Source of the DNA: Mordavella massiliensis
GTDB taxonomy: Bacteria > Bacillota > Clostridia > Lachnospirales > Lachnospiraceae
DNA: 64,000 bases
Assembly: GCF_016901695.1 (NCBI RefSeq)
Contig: NZ_JACJKS010000002.1
Coordinates: 1 to 64,000 of the forward strand
Reading direction: 5' to 3'
The notes below the pieces were generated by a model, which saw nothing but the letters and a program-made list of their open reading frames with translations, had not been told where the DNA came from and did no database searches. How positions within the stretch are numbered: the first letter of the stretch is position 1; each line of letters opens with the position of its first letter. The position numbers and the translations under genes are program-made. Below are positions 51,617-59,899 of the stretch, in pieces.

Positions 51617-52234
51617 ATGAAAGTACTGATGCTGAACGGAAGCCCCCATGCCAATGGCAACACAGCGCTTGCCCTGGTAGAGATGGAGAAGATCTTTCGT
51701 GCGGAGGGGATCGAAACGCAGATCCTGCAGGTCGGGAATCAGGATATCCGGGGCTGCATGGCATGCTACGCCTGCCTGCAGACAGGGAAATGTGTGTTTG
51801 ACGACCTGGTGAATGAGGCGGCGTCTGCCTTTGCATCCTGCGATGGTCTGGTGGCGGCCAGCCCCGTCTACTACGCGTCGGCCAACGCGACCCTCATTGC
51901 CTTTCTGGACCGGCTGTTCTACAGTACCCGGTTTGACAAGACCATGAAGGTGGGAGCCGCCGTGGCTGTGGCGAGAAGGGGAGGCCTGTCCGCAACCTTT
52001 GACGAGCTGAACAAGTATTTTACCATATCCGGCATGCCGGTGGCCTCCAGCCAGTACTGGAACAGTGTCCACGGCATGAACCCGGGCGAGGCGGCGGGCG
52101 ACGCGGAGGGGCTGCAGACCATGCGGGTCCTGGCACGGAACATGTCCTTCCTCATGAAGAGCATCGCGCTTGGAAAAGAGGCCTACGGCCTCCCGGAGAA
52201 GGAGCAGAAGACAGGGACGAACTTTATACGGTAG
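51617..52234 (+). CDS. Flavodoxin-like NAD(P)H-dependent oxidoreductase
   Basis: A 205-residue FMN-binding protein of the iron-sulfur flavoprotein/NADPH reductase group. The phosphate loop GSPHANGNT lies at residues 8-16, and the CMACYACLQTGKC segment (about 50-62) has a compact set of cysteines like those of iron-sulfur flavoproteins. ASPVYY and the RRGG region complete the fold. It follows potCD by 15 bases; the neighbourhood gives no clue to its substrate. Confidence 0.85.
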   Translation: MKVLMLNGSPHANGNTALALVEMEKIFRAEGIETQILQVGNQDIRGCMACYACLQTGKCVFDDLVNEAASAFASCDGLVAASPVYYASANATLIAFLDRLFYSTRFDKTMKVGAAVAVARRGGLSATFDELNKYFTISGMPVASSQYWNSVHGMNPGEAAGDAEGLQTMRVLARNMSFLMKSIALGKEAYGLPEKEQKTGTNFIR

Positions 52235-52268
52235 CGTCCCGGTTCAAAGGAGAGGTGGCGAAGATAAG

Positions 52269-53585
52269 ATGGAGCAGATGTCGCTATTTGACCAGAGGCA
52301 GGAGATGACGCCTCTTGCCAGCCGGCTGCGGCCGGAGACGCTGGATGGTTTCGTCGGGCAGGAGCACCTGCTGGGGCCGGGGAAGATGCTGCGGCAGATC
52401 ATAGAGAGGGACCAGATCTCCTCCATGATCTTCTGGGGCCCGCCGGGGGTGGGGAAGACGACCCTGGCCAGCATCATCGCCGGGCACACCCATGCGGAAT
52501 TCATCAATTTCAGCGCTGTCACCAGCGGGATCAAAGAGATACGGGCCGTGATGGAGGCGGCGGAGACGAGCCGACGGATGGGCCGGAAGACGGTGCTCTT
52601 TGTAGATGAGATCCACCGGTTCAACAAGGCCCAGCAGGACGCCTTCCTCCCCTATGTGGAGCGGGGCAGCATCATCCTGATCGGAGCGACCACGGAGAAC
52701 CCGTCCTTTGAGATCAACGCGGCCCTTCTGTCCCGGTGCCGGGTGTTCGTGTTAAAGGCGCTGACCGGGGAGAACCTGGTGCAGCTCCTTCAGAACGCGC
52801 TGAAGAGCCCGAAGGGCTTCGGCGGGCAGAACGTGCGGATCAGCGAAGACCAGCTTCGCGCCATCGCTGCCTTTGCCAACGGGGATGCCAGGACGGCTCT
52901 CAACACGCTGGAGATGGCGGTCCTGAACGGGGAGATCACCGGGGACGGCGTGCTTGTCACACAGGAGGGGATGGAGCAGTGCATCAGCCGCAAATCCCTC
53001 CTCTACGACAAGACCGGGGAGGAGCACTACAATCTCATCTCCGCCCTCCACAAATCCATGCGCAACAGCGACCCGGACGCGGCCATCTACTGGATGTGCC
53101 GGATGCTGGAGGGCGGGGAGAACCCGCTGTATATCGCCCGGCGCCTCATCCGGTTCGCCAGCGAGGACGTGGGGATGGCGGACAGCCAGGCCCTGCAGGT
53201 GGCGGTGGCCGCCTACCAGGCCTGCCATTTCCTCGGGATGCCGGAATGCGACGTACACCTGACCCACGCGGTGGTCTACCTGGCCATGGCGCCCAAGTCA
53301 AATGCCCTCTACACGGCCTGCGAGGCCTGCAAGAGGGATGTGCGCACCGGGCAGGCAGAGCCTGTGCCCCTGCATCTTCGCAATGCGCCCACCCGGCTTA
53401 TGAAGGAACTGGAGTACGGGAAGGGGTACGAGTACGCCCACGACACGGAAGAGAAGCTGACCCACATGGAATGCCTTCCGGAATCCATGCGGGGAACGAC
53501 GTACTATCACCCCACCCGGGAGGGGCGTGAGAGCGAAGTGAGGGAGCGGCTGGACGCGATCCGCAGGTGGAAAAAGGAACAATAA
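52269..53585 (+). CDS. rarA: Replication-associated recombination protein RarA (MgsA)
   Basis: AAA ATPase that acts at stalled replication forks. The 438-residue protein has Walker A GPPGVGKTT (about residue 57), Walker B LFVDEIHRFNKAQQD, the sensor TTENPSFE, and the C-terminal RarA oligomerisation part with ASEDVGMAD and HLTHAVVYLAMAPKSN. The start at 52269 is chosen since the protein begins MEQMSLFD as in relatives and AGGAGAGG lies nearby; a frame from 52170 overlaps the previous gene. Confidence 0.95.
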   Translation: MEQMSLFDQRQEMTPLASRLRPETLDGFVGQEHLLGPGKMLRQIIERDQISSMIFWGPPGVGKTTLASIIAGHTHAEFINFSAVTSGIKEIRAVMEAAETSRRMGRKTVLFVDEIHRFNKAQQDAFLPYVERGSIILIGATTENPSFEINAALLSRCRVFVLKALTGENLVQLLQNALKSPKGFGGQNVRISEDQLRAIAAFANGDARTALNTLEMAVLNGEITGDGVLVTQEGMEQCISRKSLLYDKTGEEHYNLISALHKSMRNSDPDAAIYWMCRMLEGGENPLYIARRLIRFASEDVGMADSQALQVAVAAYQACHFLGMPECDVHLTHAVVYLAMAPKSNALYTACEACKRDVRTGQAEPVPLHLRNAPTRLMKELEYGKGYEYAHDTEEKLTHMECLPESMRGTTYYHPTREGRESEVRERLDAIRRWKKEQ

Positions 53586-53613
53586 CAGAGGCGGAAAATG
53601 GGCTGCGGGCATA

Positions 53614-53642
53614 TTGCACGGCAGCGTAAGATCCGCTATACT
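53614..53642 (+). promoter_or_regulatory. Promoter of the yitT-like gene
   Basis: -35 TTGCAC at 53614-53619, 17-base spacer, -10 TATACT at 53637-53642. Confidence 0.72.
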
Positions 53643-53702
53643 AAAAGAAGAATTACGTATGCATGAGGAGGAAGGCGGGGCGGGGAACCCTGCGAAGACA
53701 CC

Positions 53703-54578
53703 ATGAAAAAGTCACCGGTTTTTACAGCATTTCTTCTGGTTCTTGGCTGCATGTGCTGCAGTATCGCGACCAACTGGATCATGATCCCCAACGGCCTGGC
53801 GGCGCCGGGCATCACGGGTATCTCCATGACAGTGGAACATTTTACAGGCATCAATTACGCGCTCATCTACTATGCGATCACGATCCTGATCCTTGTCGTC
53901 ACTTACCTGACGCTGGGGAAGCGGGACGCGTCCAACATCATCATCCTGTCGCTTCTGTACCCCATGGTGCTGTGGGTATTGAGCTTTATTGACGTGCAGA
54001 TCATCTTCGAGGAGAAGCTGATCGCACTGGGTGCGTTCGGCGTCCTCTACGGCGTGGGGATCGGCATTCCCTACCGGATCGGGTTCTCCTACGGCGGCGA
54101 CGACACAGTGGCCAAGATCCTGAAAAAGACGATCCTGCGCGCCACGGAGTTCAAGAAGATCTACTACTTTGAGGAGGCCCTCATCCTCCTGTTCATGACG
54201 CTGGCTTTCAGTCTGGACCAGCTTGCCTACGCCTTTGCGGGGCAGCTCATCTATGTGAACAGCATGAACTATGTGGTGTTCAATCTGGGGCCGAAGCTTT
54301 ACGATGTGCAGATGATCGGCAAGGATATGGAGAAGATCGAGGACTTTGTCATCAATACGATCCACAAGAGCGTGACCATTTATCACGACGCTGTGGGCGG
54401 CTATTCGGGCGAACCGAAGATCCAGATGAGCTGCGTGTGCAACTCCAGGGAGTATGTCAGGCTCCGTGAGTTTATCAGGAACGGCAGCTTCGACTGCTTC
54501 ATCAAGGTCATTCCCCTGGTCCATGTGTTCGGGCAGAACAAGGACTTCCACAGGCTGGACGATGAGAATATTGAATGA
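53703..54578 (+). CDS. YitT family membrane protein (DUF161 and DUF2179)
   Basis: A 291-residue protein with five or six hydrophobic segments in its first 180 residues (YitT membrane domain, from SIATNWIMIPNGLAAPGITG) and a C-terminal DUF2179 cytosolic domain ending in FIKVIPLVHVFGQ. Members are multi-pass proteins of unknown transport or sensing role. No strong ribosome site was seen close to the ATG; the GGGGAACCC stretch 20 bases upstream is not a good fit. It has its own promoter. Confidence 0.85.
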   Translation: MKKSPVFTAFLLVLGCMCCSIATNWIMIPNGLAAPGITGISMTVEHFTGINYALIYYAITILILVVTYLTLGKRDASNIIILSLLYPMVLWVLSFIDVQIIFEEKLIALGAFGVLYGVGIGIPYRIGFSYGGDDTVAKILKKTILRATEFKKIYYFEEALILLFMTLAFSLDQLAYAFAGQLIYVNSMNYVVFNLGPKLYDVQMIGKDMEKIEDFVINTIHKSVTIYHDAVGGYSGEPKIQMSCVCNSREYVRLREFIRNGSFDCFIKVIPLVHVFGQNKDFHRLDDENIE

Positions 54579-54848
54579 TCTGCAGGGAACTGTGATAGCT
54601 GCGCAGATGTTACAAAAACTTAATAATTCTGTTATGGAAACTGTCGGGAACATGTGATAAAATAAACATAAAGCATGATGTTTCTGGCAGTTTTTTCTGT
54701 GCGGCATGCGCCGCGTCTGATATCTTCAAAAATCTAAAAGAAATCTCCGTGCTTTCATTTCCATTTTTAAAGCAGAGAGGTTTCTCGAACACGGCAGATC
54801 TGTTTTTCCGGGATGCCTCCTGCGGGTTATACTGTAAAGGAGGTACAT

Positions 54849-55724
54849 ATGAGCAAGCGAAACGCGGTAAACCGGAATTACAAGTCATCCATTTTTACGA
54901 TGCTGTTCAGTGACAGGAAGGAGCTGCTGGGACTTTACAATGCGGTAAGCGGAAAACAGTATAAGGATCCTTCGCTTCTGGAGATCAATACGCTGGAGAA
55001 CGCCATTTATATGGCAGTTCGGAACGATCTTTCCTTTGTGATCGACTCCAGGCTCTCTTTGTATGAGCATCAGTCAACCTACAGTCCGAATCTGCCGCTG
55101 CGGATGCTGATGTATCTGGCGGATCTGTATGCAGAGATGACCAGAGACGAAAAACTGTACGGCAGGAAAAAGGTGCTGATCCCGCCGCCTCAGTTCATTA
55201 TTTTCTATAACGGGCAGGAGGAGCAGCCGGACAGGCAGATCCTGCGGCTGTCAGACCTGTACGGAGTGGAAGAGGAGAGGCATCAGTTGGAGTTGGAGGC
55301 AGTGATGATCAATGTGAATGCAGGCCACAGCCCGGAACTCCTTACAGCCTGCAAGACTATGGCGGATTATGCAGAATACACGGCCCGCGTGAGGAGATAT
55401 GCCGCGCAGATGTCCACCGACGACGCCGTGGAACTTGCGATCACGGAATGTATACGGGAGGGGATCCTTGAAGATTTTTTGAGTAAGAATCGGGCGGAGG
55501 CAAAGAGAATGAGTATTTATGAATATGATCAGGCAAAGCACATTCAACAGGAGCGGGAGGATGCGTGGGAAGATGGAATGCGCGAAGGACGGCAGGAAGA
55601 AAAACGGACGGTAGCCGTCAATTTGGCTAAAATGAGCATGCCGGCAGATAAGATTGCACAGGCAGTGGAGGAGGATGTGTCTGTAGTGCAGCAATGGGTT
55701 GCTGAGTTAGCAGATGAAAAGTAA
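54849..55724 (+). CDS. Rpn/PD-(D/E)XK nuclease family protein
   Basis: A 291-residue protein of the Rpn (recombination-promoting nuclease / putative transposase) family. The first part (MSKRNAVNRNYKSSIFTMLFSDRKEL) and the middle nuclease core with IDSRLSLYEHQSTYSPNLPLRML (about residues 65-88; Asp, Glu and Gln are the expected catalytic set) match. The end has a KRTVAVNLAKMSMPADKIAQA helical tail common in these proteins. The start at 54849 follows AAGGAGG. It is less GC-rich than its neighbours and stands alone. The 270 bases before it hold only a GCGGC/GCCGC hairpin and no gene. Confidence 0.85.
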   Translation: MSKRNAVNRNYKSSIFTMLFSDRKELLGLYNAVSGKQYKDPSLLEINTLENAIYMAVRNDLSFVIDSRLSLYEHQSTYSPNLPLRMLMYLADLYAEMTRDEKLYGRKKVLIPPPQFIIFYNGQEEQPDRQILRLSDLYGVEEERHQLELEAVMINVNAGHSPELLTACKTMADYAEYTARVRRYAAQMSTDDAVELAITECIREGILEDFLSKNRAEAKRMSIYEYDQAKHIQQEREDAWEDGMREGRQEEKRTVAVNLAKMSMPADKIAQAVEEDVSVVQQWVAELADEK

Positions 55725-55736
55725 TATTGAGCATAA

Positions 55737-55769
55737 AGAAGACCACGCGTATTGCGTGGTTTTCTTTAA
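55737..55769. terminator. Terminator between convergent Rpn gene and amidohydrolase
   Basis: Stem of 12 bp, 55737-55748 with 55754-55765 (core ACCACGC / GCGTGGT), GTATT loop, T-rich tail. It overlaps the stop codon of the reverse-strand gene and works in both directions. Confidence 0.85.
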
Positions 55770-57208
55770 TCCGGTATCGCGGGCGTTGCGCCCTCCGGGA
55801 TGGGGCATACATACCCGGATGCAGCGGCCTTTTCAAATTCCCTGCGGGCGGCGGCTAGAAGAGAGGGATCCTCCATGAGATCCACAGCCGTGGCGGCCAG
55901 AACCTTGGCGGCACACACCGCGGCCTTTCGCCCGATGGAAGTGCCGTCGCAGGAGACGTTCTGCCAACTGTGTCCGGGACAGCCGTTGGGCCACGCCGCC
56001 ACATGGATCTGGGCGGTGGGCGTCTGCCAGCTCACATCACCCACGTCTGTGGAACCTGGCGTGAAAGCGGGACCCTGGTAGAGGGGGCAGAGGAAATCGT
56101 TCATGGCATGTCCGGCTTTCTGCTGGAGGGCACGTACCTCCTCGCGGATCGCGTCATCGCCGGCAGCGCCAAATCCCGGTACGTGGTCTGCTCCCGGATA
56201 GGTCTGCGCCAGCTTGTCTGCAAAGGACAGTTCCTCCTCTGTGTGTGCCGGGACGCCGATCTCGCGGAAATTCCCGTACAGGGCCGTCTCGATCGTGTGA
56301 TTGCTGACCGTGTCCGCTGTGCCGTCTATGAATTTGCGCTCTACCTGCGTGTCTGTCATGAGTGCGGCCCCGTCGGCGATCCGGTCTACCCTGGCCTGGA
56401 GTTCCACAGCCTCCGCCACATGGTTGGAGCGGATCATGTACAGGACGCTTGCCCGCGGCTGCACAACGTTGGGGCTGACGCCGCCGGCGTCAGTGATGGC
56501 ATAGTGGATCCGCGCCCGGTCGCTCATGTGCTCCCGCAGGAACTGAACGCCGATGTTCATCAGTTCCACAGCGTCCAGGGCGCTCCGGCCCATCTCAGGC
56601 GCGCCTGCCGCGTGGGAGGCGGTGCCGGTAAATTTATACTGGATCTGTATGCAGGAGTTGGAGGAACCGGTGCGCACCTCATTCACATCCTCCGGATGCC
56701 AGGTGAGGGCCGCGTCCAGGGATTCCCAGAGGCGCTCCCGCGCCATGAAGGCCTTGGCAGCGCCGCCCTCCTCGCCCGGGCAGCCGTAGAGGATGACAGT
56801 TCCCGCGTGCCCGGTCTTTTCCAGGTAAGCCTTGACGCCCAGGGCAGCGCCGAAAGCGCCGGCGCCCAGCAGGTTGTGCCCGCAGCCGTGCCCGCAGCCG
56901 CCGGGGATGAGTTCCTTCTGCTCCAGGCTTCCGGCCTCCTGGGAGAGGCCGGAGAGGGCGTCGTACTCAGCCAGGATGCCGATCCTCGGGCTGCCGCTTC
57001 CGAAGCTTGCCGCGAATGCAGTGCGGATGCCGCAGATCCCTTTCTCCACACGGAATCCTTCTTCCTCCAGCAGCTCACAGTAGTAGGCTGCGGAGGCATC
57101 CTCCTGCAGGGACAGCTCCGGATGGCTCCAGATATGGTCCGCCGCCTGGCAGATGATCTCTTCTTTTTCTTCTACAGCATGGACTGCTGTCAGTTTTTCC
57201 TGTGTCAT
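55766..57208 (-). CDS. M20 family amidohydrolase (AbgB-like)
   Basis: A 480-residue cytoplasmic metallopeptidase-type enzyme that cleaves amide bonds such as aminobenzoyl-glutamate or N-acyl amino acids. It shows the M20 metal sites: AEYDALSG, GCGHGCGHNLLGAG (His and His), ALTWHPEDV, and the dimerisation lid with SHAAGAPEMGRSALDA. TDVGDVSW near the C-terminus holds a further ligand. The start at 57208 (MTQEKLT) follows AAGGAG; a much longer frame to 57412 runs into the ATPase gene and is not coding-like. It lies behind a hairpin that separates it from the ABC genes. Confidence 0.88.
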   Translation of the reverse strand: MTQEKLTAVHAVEEKEEIICQAADHIWSHPELSLQEDASAAYYCELLEEEGFRVEKGICGIRTAFAASFGSGSPRIGILAEYDALSGLSQEAGSLEQKELIPGGCGHGCGHNLLGAGAFGAALGVKAYLEKTGHAGTVILYGCPGEEGGAAKAFMARERLWESLDAALTWHPEDVNEVRTGSSNSCIQIQYKFTGTASHAAGAPEMGRSALDAVELMNIGVQFLREHMSDRARIHYAITDAGGVSPNVVQPRASVLYMIRSNHVAEAVELQARVDRIADGAALMTDTQVERKFIDGTADTVSNHTIETALYGNFREIGVPAHTEEELSFADKLAQTYPGADHVPGFGAAGDDAIREEVRALQQKAGHAMNDFLCPLYQGPAFTPGSTDVGDVSWQTPTAQIHVAAWPNGCPGHSWQNVSCDGTSIGRKAAVCAAKVLAATAVDLMEDPSLLAAARREFEKAAASGYVCPIPEGATPAIPD

Positions 57209-57240
57209 GATGTAGTTCTCCTTGTCTGCTGATATGAATT

Positions 57241-57276
57241 CAAATGAAAGATCCCGAAGGAAGTTCCTCCGGGATC
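57241..57276 (-). terminator. Hairpin terminator after the amino-acid ATPase gene
   Basis: On the reverse strand GATCCCG...CGGGATC (57276-57250), reinforced by AGGAA/TTCCT inside, followed by TTTCATTT. It probably reduces read-through into the amidohydrolase. Confidence 0.65.
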
Positions 57277-57281
57277 GGGTA

Positions 57282-58058
57282 TTACAGGACTTTCGAGAGG
57301 AAATCCTGGAGTCTCGGATTCTGCGGGTGATCGAAGAGCTCCTTCGGATCCCCCTGCTCCAGAAGTTTCCCGTCTGCCATGAACAGCACGCGGTTGCCAA
57401 CCTCTCGGGCAAAGCCCATCTCGTGCGTCACGACGACCATGGTCATCCCTTCCTCGGCCAGCTCGCGCATCACATCCAGAACCTCGCCGACCATCTCCGG
57501 GTCGAGAGCGGAAGTCGGCTCGTCGAAGAGCATGACCTCCGGCTCCATGGCCAGGGCGCGGACGATGGCGACACGCTGTTTCTGGCCGCCTGAGAGCTGG
57601 ATCGGATAGGCGTCGGCGCGGTCCCTTAAACCGACACGGTCCAGAAGCTCCAGCGCCTTTGCCTCAGCCTCGGCCTTGGAGACGCCTTTCACTTTTATGG
57701 GGGCCAGCGTCATGTTGTCCAGGATCGTCATGTGGGGGAAGAGGTTGAAGTGCTGGAACACCATGCCCATTTTCTGGCGCAGCTCGTCGATGTTGAGCTT
57801 TACCGTTTTTCCCTCTTCATTTTTATATTTCCTTTTTGTGATGTCAATGCCGTTGAAAATGATGGAGCCGCCTGTGGGTTCCTCCAGCAGGTTCAGGCTC
57901 CGGAGGAACGTGGATTTGCCGGAACCGGAAGGCCCGATGACTGCCATCACATCGCCTTTGTTGATATCGACGGTCACGCCGTCCAGGGCTTTGATGGTGC
58001 CGCCCTTGTAATGCTTTTTCAGATCCGTGACCTGGATCAGGCTATCTCTTGTCTCCAC
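57282..58058 (-). CDS. Polar amino-acid ABC transporter ATPase (GlnQ/ArtP-like)
   Basis: A 258-residue ATPase of the polar amino-acid class. Walker [10 protein letters not shown] (about residue 43), Q-loop [11 protein letters not shown], signature LSGGQKQRV (about 158), Walker [15 protein letters not shown], and the [12 protein letters not shown] switch are all present. The FPHMT and NLLEEP stretches are those of the GlnQ/HisP group. It overlaps the permease by 17 bases. Confidence 0.95.
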   Translation of the reverse strand: METRDSLIQVTDLKKHYKGGTIKALDGVTVDINKGDVMAVIGPSGSGKSTFLRSLNLLEEPTGGSIIFNGIDITKRKYKNEEGKTVKLNIDELRQKMGMVFQHFNLFPHMTILDNMTLAPIKVKGVSKAEAEAKALELLDRVGLRDRADAYPIQLSGGQKQRVAIVRALAMEPEVMLFDEPTSALDPEMVGEVLDVMRELAEEGMTMVVVTHEMGFAREVGNRVLFMADGKLLEQGDPKELFDHPQNPRLQDFLSKVL

Positions 58059-58827
58059 GGCTCATCCTCCTTTCTACGTATGCGATCGCTTTGGAGGTGG
58101 GGAAACAGAGACAGAAGTAGATCGCTGTTGCCACCAGCAAGGGTTCGATGATGATGAATGTTGCGCCGCGCACCGCGTTGACAGCGGACATGATATCCTG
58201 CACGCCGATGGTGTATGTAATGGCGGACTCCTTGATGATCACGACGAACTCGTTCGCGATCGCGGGAAGGATGTTCTTGATCGCCTGGGGCAGGATAATG
58301 AACCGCAGGTTCTGTCCCTGGGAAAGGCCGAGGGAGCGGGCGGCTTCCGTCTGTCCGGAATCGATGGACTGGATGCCGGAGCGGATGATCTCGCACAGGT
58401 AGGCGCCGGAGTTCATGCCCAGAGCCACAACGCCGGGCAGGAAGCGGTCGAATTTGATGAATCCGAAGAGCTGGAAGCCGGGCAGTTCAATGAGGCTGAA
58501 CACACCGTAGTAGATGATGAAGATCTGCACGATCACAGGGGTCGAGCGGAGGATCTCCACATAGGCGGTGGCGATGAAATCCAGCGGGTTAAAGCGGGAG
58601 AGAAGAGCGAGAAAGCCTTTCTCCCTAGGATGTCCGTCCGCGTCCAGGCCGAGGGCCCGGAAGGGGCGCAGGTTGGACATGCGCATCAGGGCCAGGATCA
58701 GGGCCAGGCAGAATCCGATGACCACTGTGAACAGGGCCAGAAGGACCGTGACCAGCGTGCCCTGCCAGAACAGGTCTGCGTAGGGCGAGATCCGGGAAAA
58801 ATTTTCAATCTGGAAAAATTGATCCAT
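58042..58827 (-). CDS. Polar amino-acid ABC transporter permease
   Basis: A 261-residue permease with about five hydrophobic segments and the amino-acid-type [30 protein letters not shown] loop (about residues 165-190), the signature of the His/Glu/Gln/Arg/opine class. [11 protein letters not shown] is also typical. A GGAGTT site precedes the ATG. Between it and the binding-protein gene is an attenuator hairpin, as often seen where the binding protein is made in excess. Confidence 0.94.
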   Translation of the reverse strand: MDQFFQIENFSRISPYADLFWQGTLVTVLLALFTVVIGFCLALILALMRMSNLRPFRALGLDADGHPREKGFLALLSRFNPLDFIATAYVEILRSTPVIVQIFIIYYGVFSLIELPGFQLFGFIKFDRFLPGVVALGMNSGAYLCEIIRSGIQSIDSGQTEAARSLGLSQGQNLRFIILPQAIKNILPAIANEFVVIIKESAITYTIGVQDIMSAVNAVRGATFIIIEPLLVATAIYFCLCFPTSKAIAYVERRMSRGDKR

Positions 58828-58850
58828 GAATCAGATAACTCCTTTCATCC

Positions 58851-58879
58851 AGTAAAACGGGCTCCTTCGTGGGAGCCCG
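58851..58879 (-). terminator. Attenuator between binding protein and permease genes
   Basis: On the reverse strand, stem CGGGCTCC / GGAGCCCG (8 bp) with a 6-base loop, followed by TTTTACT. Partial termination here would make binding protein in excess over the membrane parts. Confidence 0.75.
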
Positions 58880-58896
58880 CCTCTTGCTGTTCATGC

Positions 58897-59796
58897 TTAC
58901 TGTACGTTGCCGCTGTCGTCAAGCAGACCTTCGTATGTCTCGCCTGCTGCCAGATCTGTCGCATCTGCGATGTACTGGTCCAGGCTGCCGTCCTCTGTCG
59001 CTGCCTTGATCGCCTCGTTCACTGCCGCAAGCAGTTCCGGGTTGTCCTTGCATACGCCGATGGCGGAACCTTCCACATCGTAGGGAACTTCCATCACGAT
59101 CTCAAGATCGGGGTAGTTCTTCTGGTAGCTCTGGGCCACAACGGTCTCGATGTACGCTGCGTCCATCTTGCCGGAGAGAAGCTCGGAGATGATGTCCGTT
59201 ACTTTCGGAAGAGATACGATGTCAGCGTCCGGTGTGTTCTCGTTTGCCAGGTCGAGCTGGATGGAACCGGTCTGCGCGCCGACTGTGACATCCGGGTTGT
59301 TGATGGCGTCAAAGGAATTGTACGTATCCGCGTTGTCCTTTACCGTCACAAGGGACTGACCGCCCATGTAGTAGATGTCTGTGAAATCCATGATGGACTC
59401 GCGGGCCGGATCCGGAGAGAGGCCTGCCATGCCGAGGTCTACAGATTTTGTCTGCAGCTCGCTGAGCACGCCGTCGAAGTCAACGGTGATGATCTCCAGC
59501 TCCAGTCCCATGTAATCTGCGATGTACTGTGCCAGATCCATGTCAAAGCCGGCCAGCGTCGGATTGCCGTCCTCGTCGATGGCATAGAACTCATAGGGAG
59601 CGAAGTCCGGGCTTGTGGCAACTGTCAGCTTGCCCTCTGTCACAGTCTTGACAGCTCCGTCGCTCTTACCGCCCTCATCGGAAGTGCTCTCCGTCGTCTC
59701 ATTTGTCTCCTCGGAAGCGCTGTCGCTGCTGCCGCAGGCGGCCAGTGACATGACCATGCATGCAGCGAGAAATCCTGCTAATACTCGTTTCTTCAT
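58897..59796 (-). CDS. Amino-acid ABC transporter substrate-binding lipoprotein
   Basis: A 299-residue lipoprotein: signal peptide with hydrophobic core and lipobox SLAAC (Cys about residue 21), then a Ser/Glu/Thr-rich linker to about residue 45, then the SBP_bac_3 domain. Markers are FAPYEFYAIDEDGNPTLAGFDMDLA, VDLGMAGLSPDPAR and VGAQTGSIQL. The ligand cannot be read, but ARG-box-like sequences at its promoter favour arginine or a related basic amino acid. A GAGGAGGA site precedes the ATG. Confidence 0.93.
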   Translation of the reverse strand: MKKRVLAGFLAACMVMSLAACGSSDSASEETNETTESTSDEGGKSDGAVKTVTEGKLTVATSPDFAPYEFYAIDEDGNPTLAGFDMDLAQYIADYMGLELEIITVDFDGVLSELQTKSVDLGMAGLSPDPARESIMDFTDIYYMGGQSLVTVKDNADTYNSFDAINNPDVTVGAQTGSIQLDLANENTPDADIVSLPKVTDIISELLSGKMDAAYIETVVAQSYQKNYPDLEIVMEVPYDVEGSAIGVCKDNPELLAAVNEAIKAATEDGSLDQYIADATDLAAGETYEGLLDDSGNVQ

Positions 59797-59819
59797 AATA
59801 GAAAATCCTCCTCAATTTT

Positions 59820-59843
59820 TGAATAAATATAAATTAAAATTCA
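59820..59843 (-). promoter_or_regulatory. Overlapping ARG-box-like sites at the amino-acid transporter
   Basis: On the reverse strand, TGAATTTTAATTTA (59843-59830) matches 13 of 14 positions and TTTATATTTATTCA (59833-59820) 12 of 14 of TGAATwwwwATTCA. They lie just past the expected transcript start. The same stretch contains the inverted repeat AATAAATAT/ATATTTATT (59822-59851). Being AT-rich, chance matches are possible. Confidence 0.45.
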
Positions 59844-59852
59844 TATTTATTA

Positions 59853-59881
59853 ATCCTACCCGATTTTTTTCAAATAGTCAA
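59853..59881 (-). promoter_or_regulatory. Promoter of the amino-acid transporter operon
   Basis: On the reverse strand, -35 TTGACT (59881-59876), 17-base spacer, -10 TAGGAT (59858-59853). Confidence 0.65.
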
Positions 59882-59899
59882 TAGATGCGGTGAAAAAAG

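Noticed and set aside
54579-54848. Small RNA gene in the gap before the Rpn nuclease
   Set aside because: Only a short GCGGC/GCCGC hairpin and AT-rich DNA are seen; no promoter-terminator pair supports a transcript.
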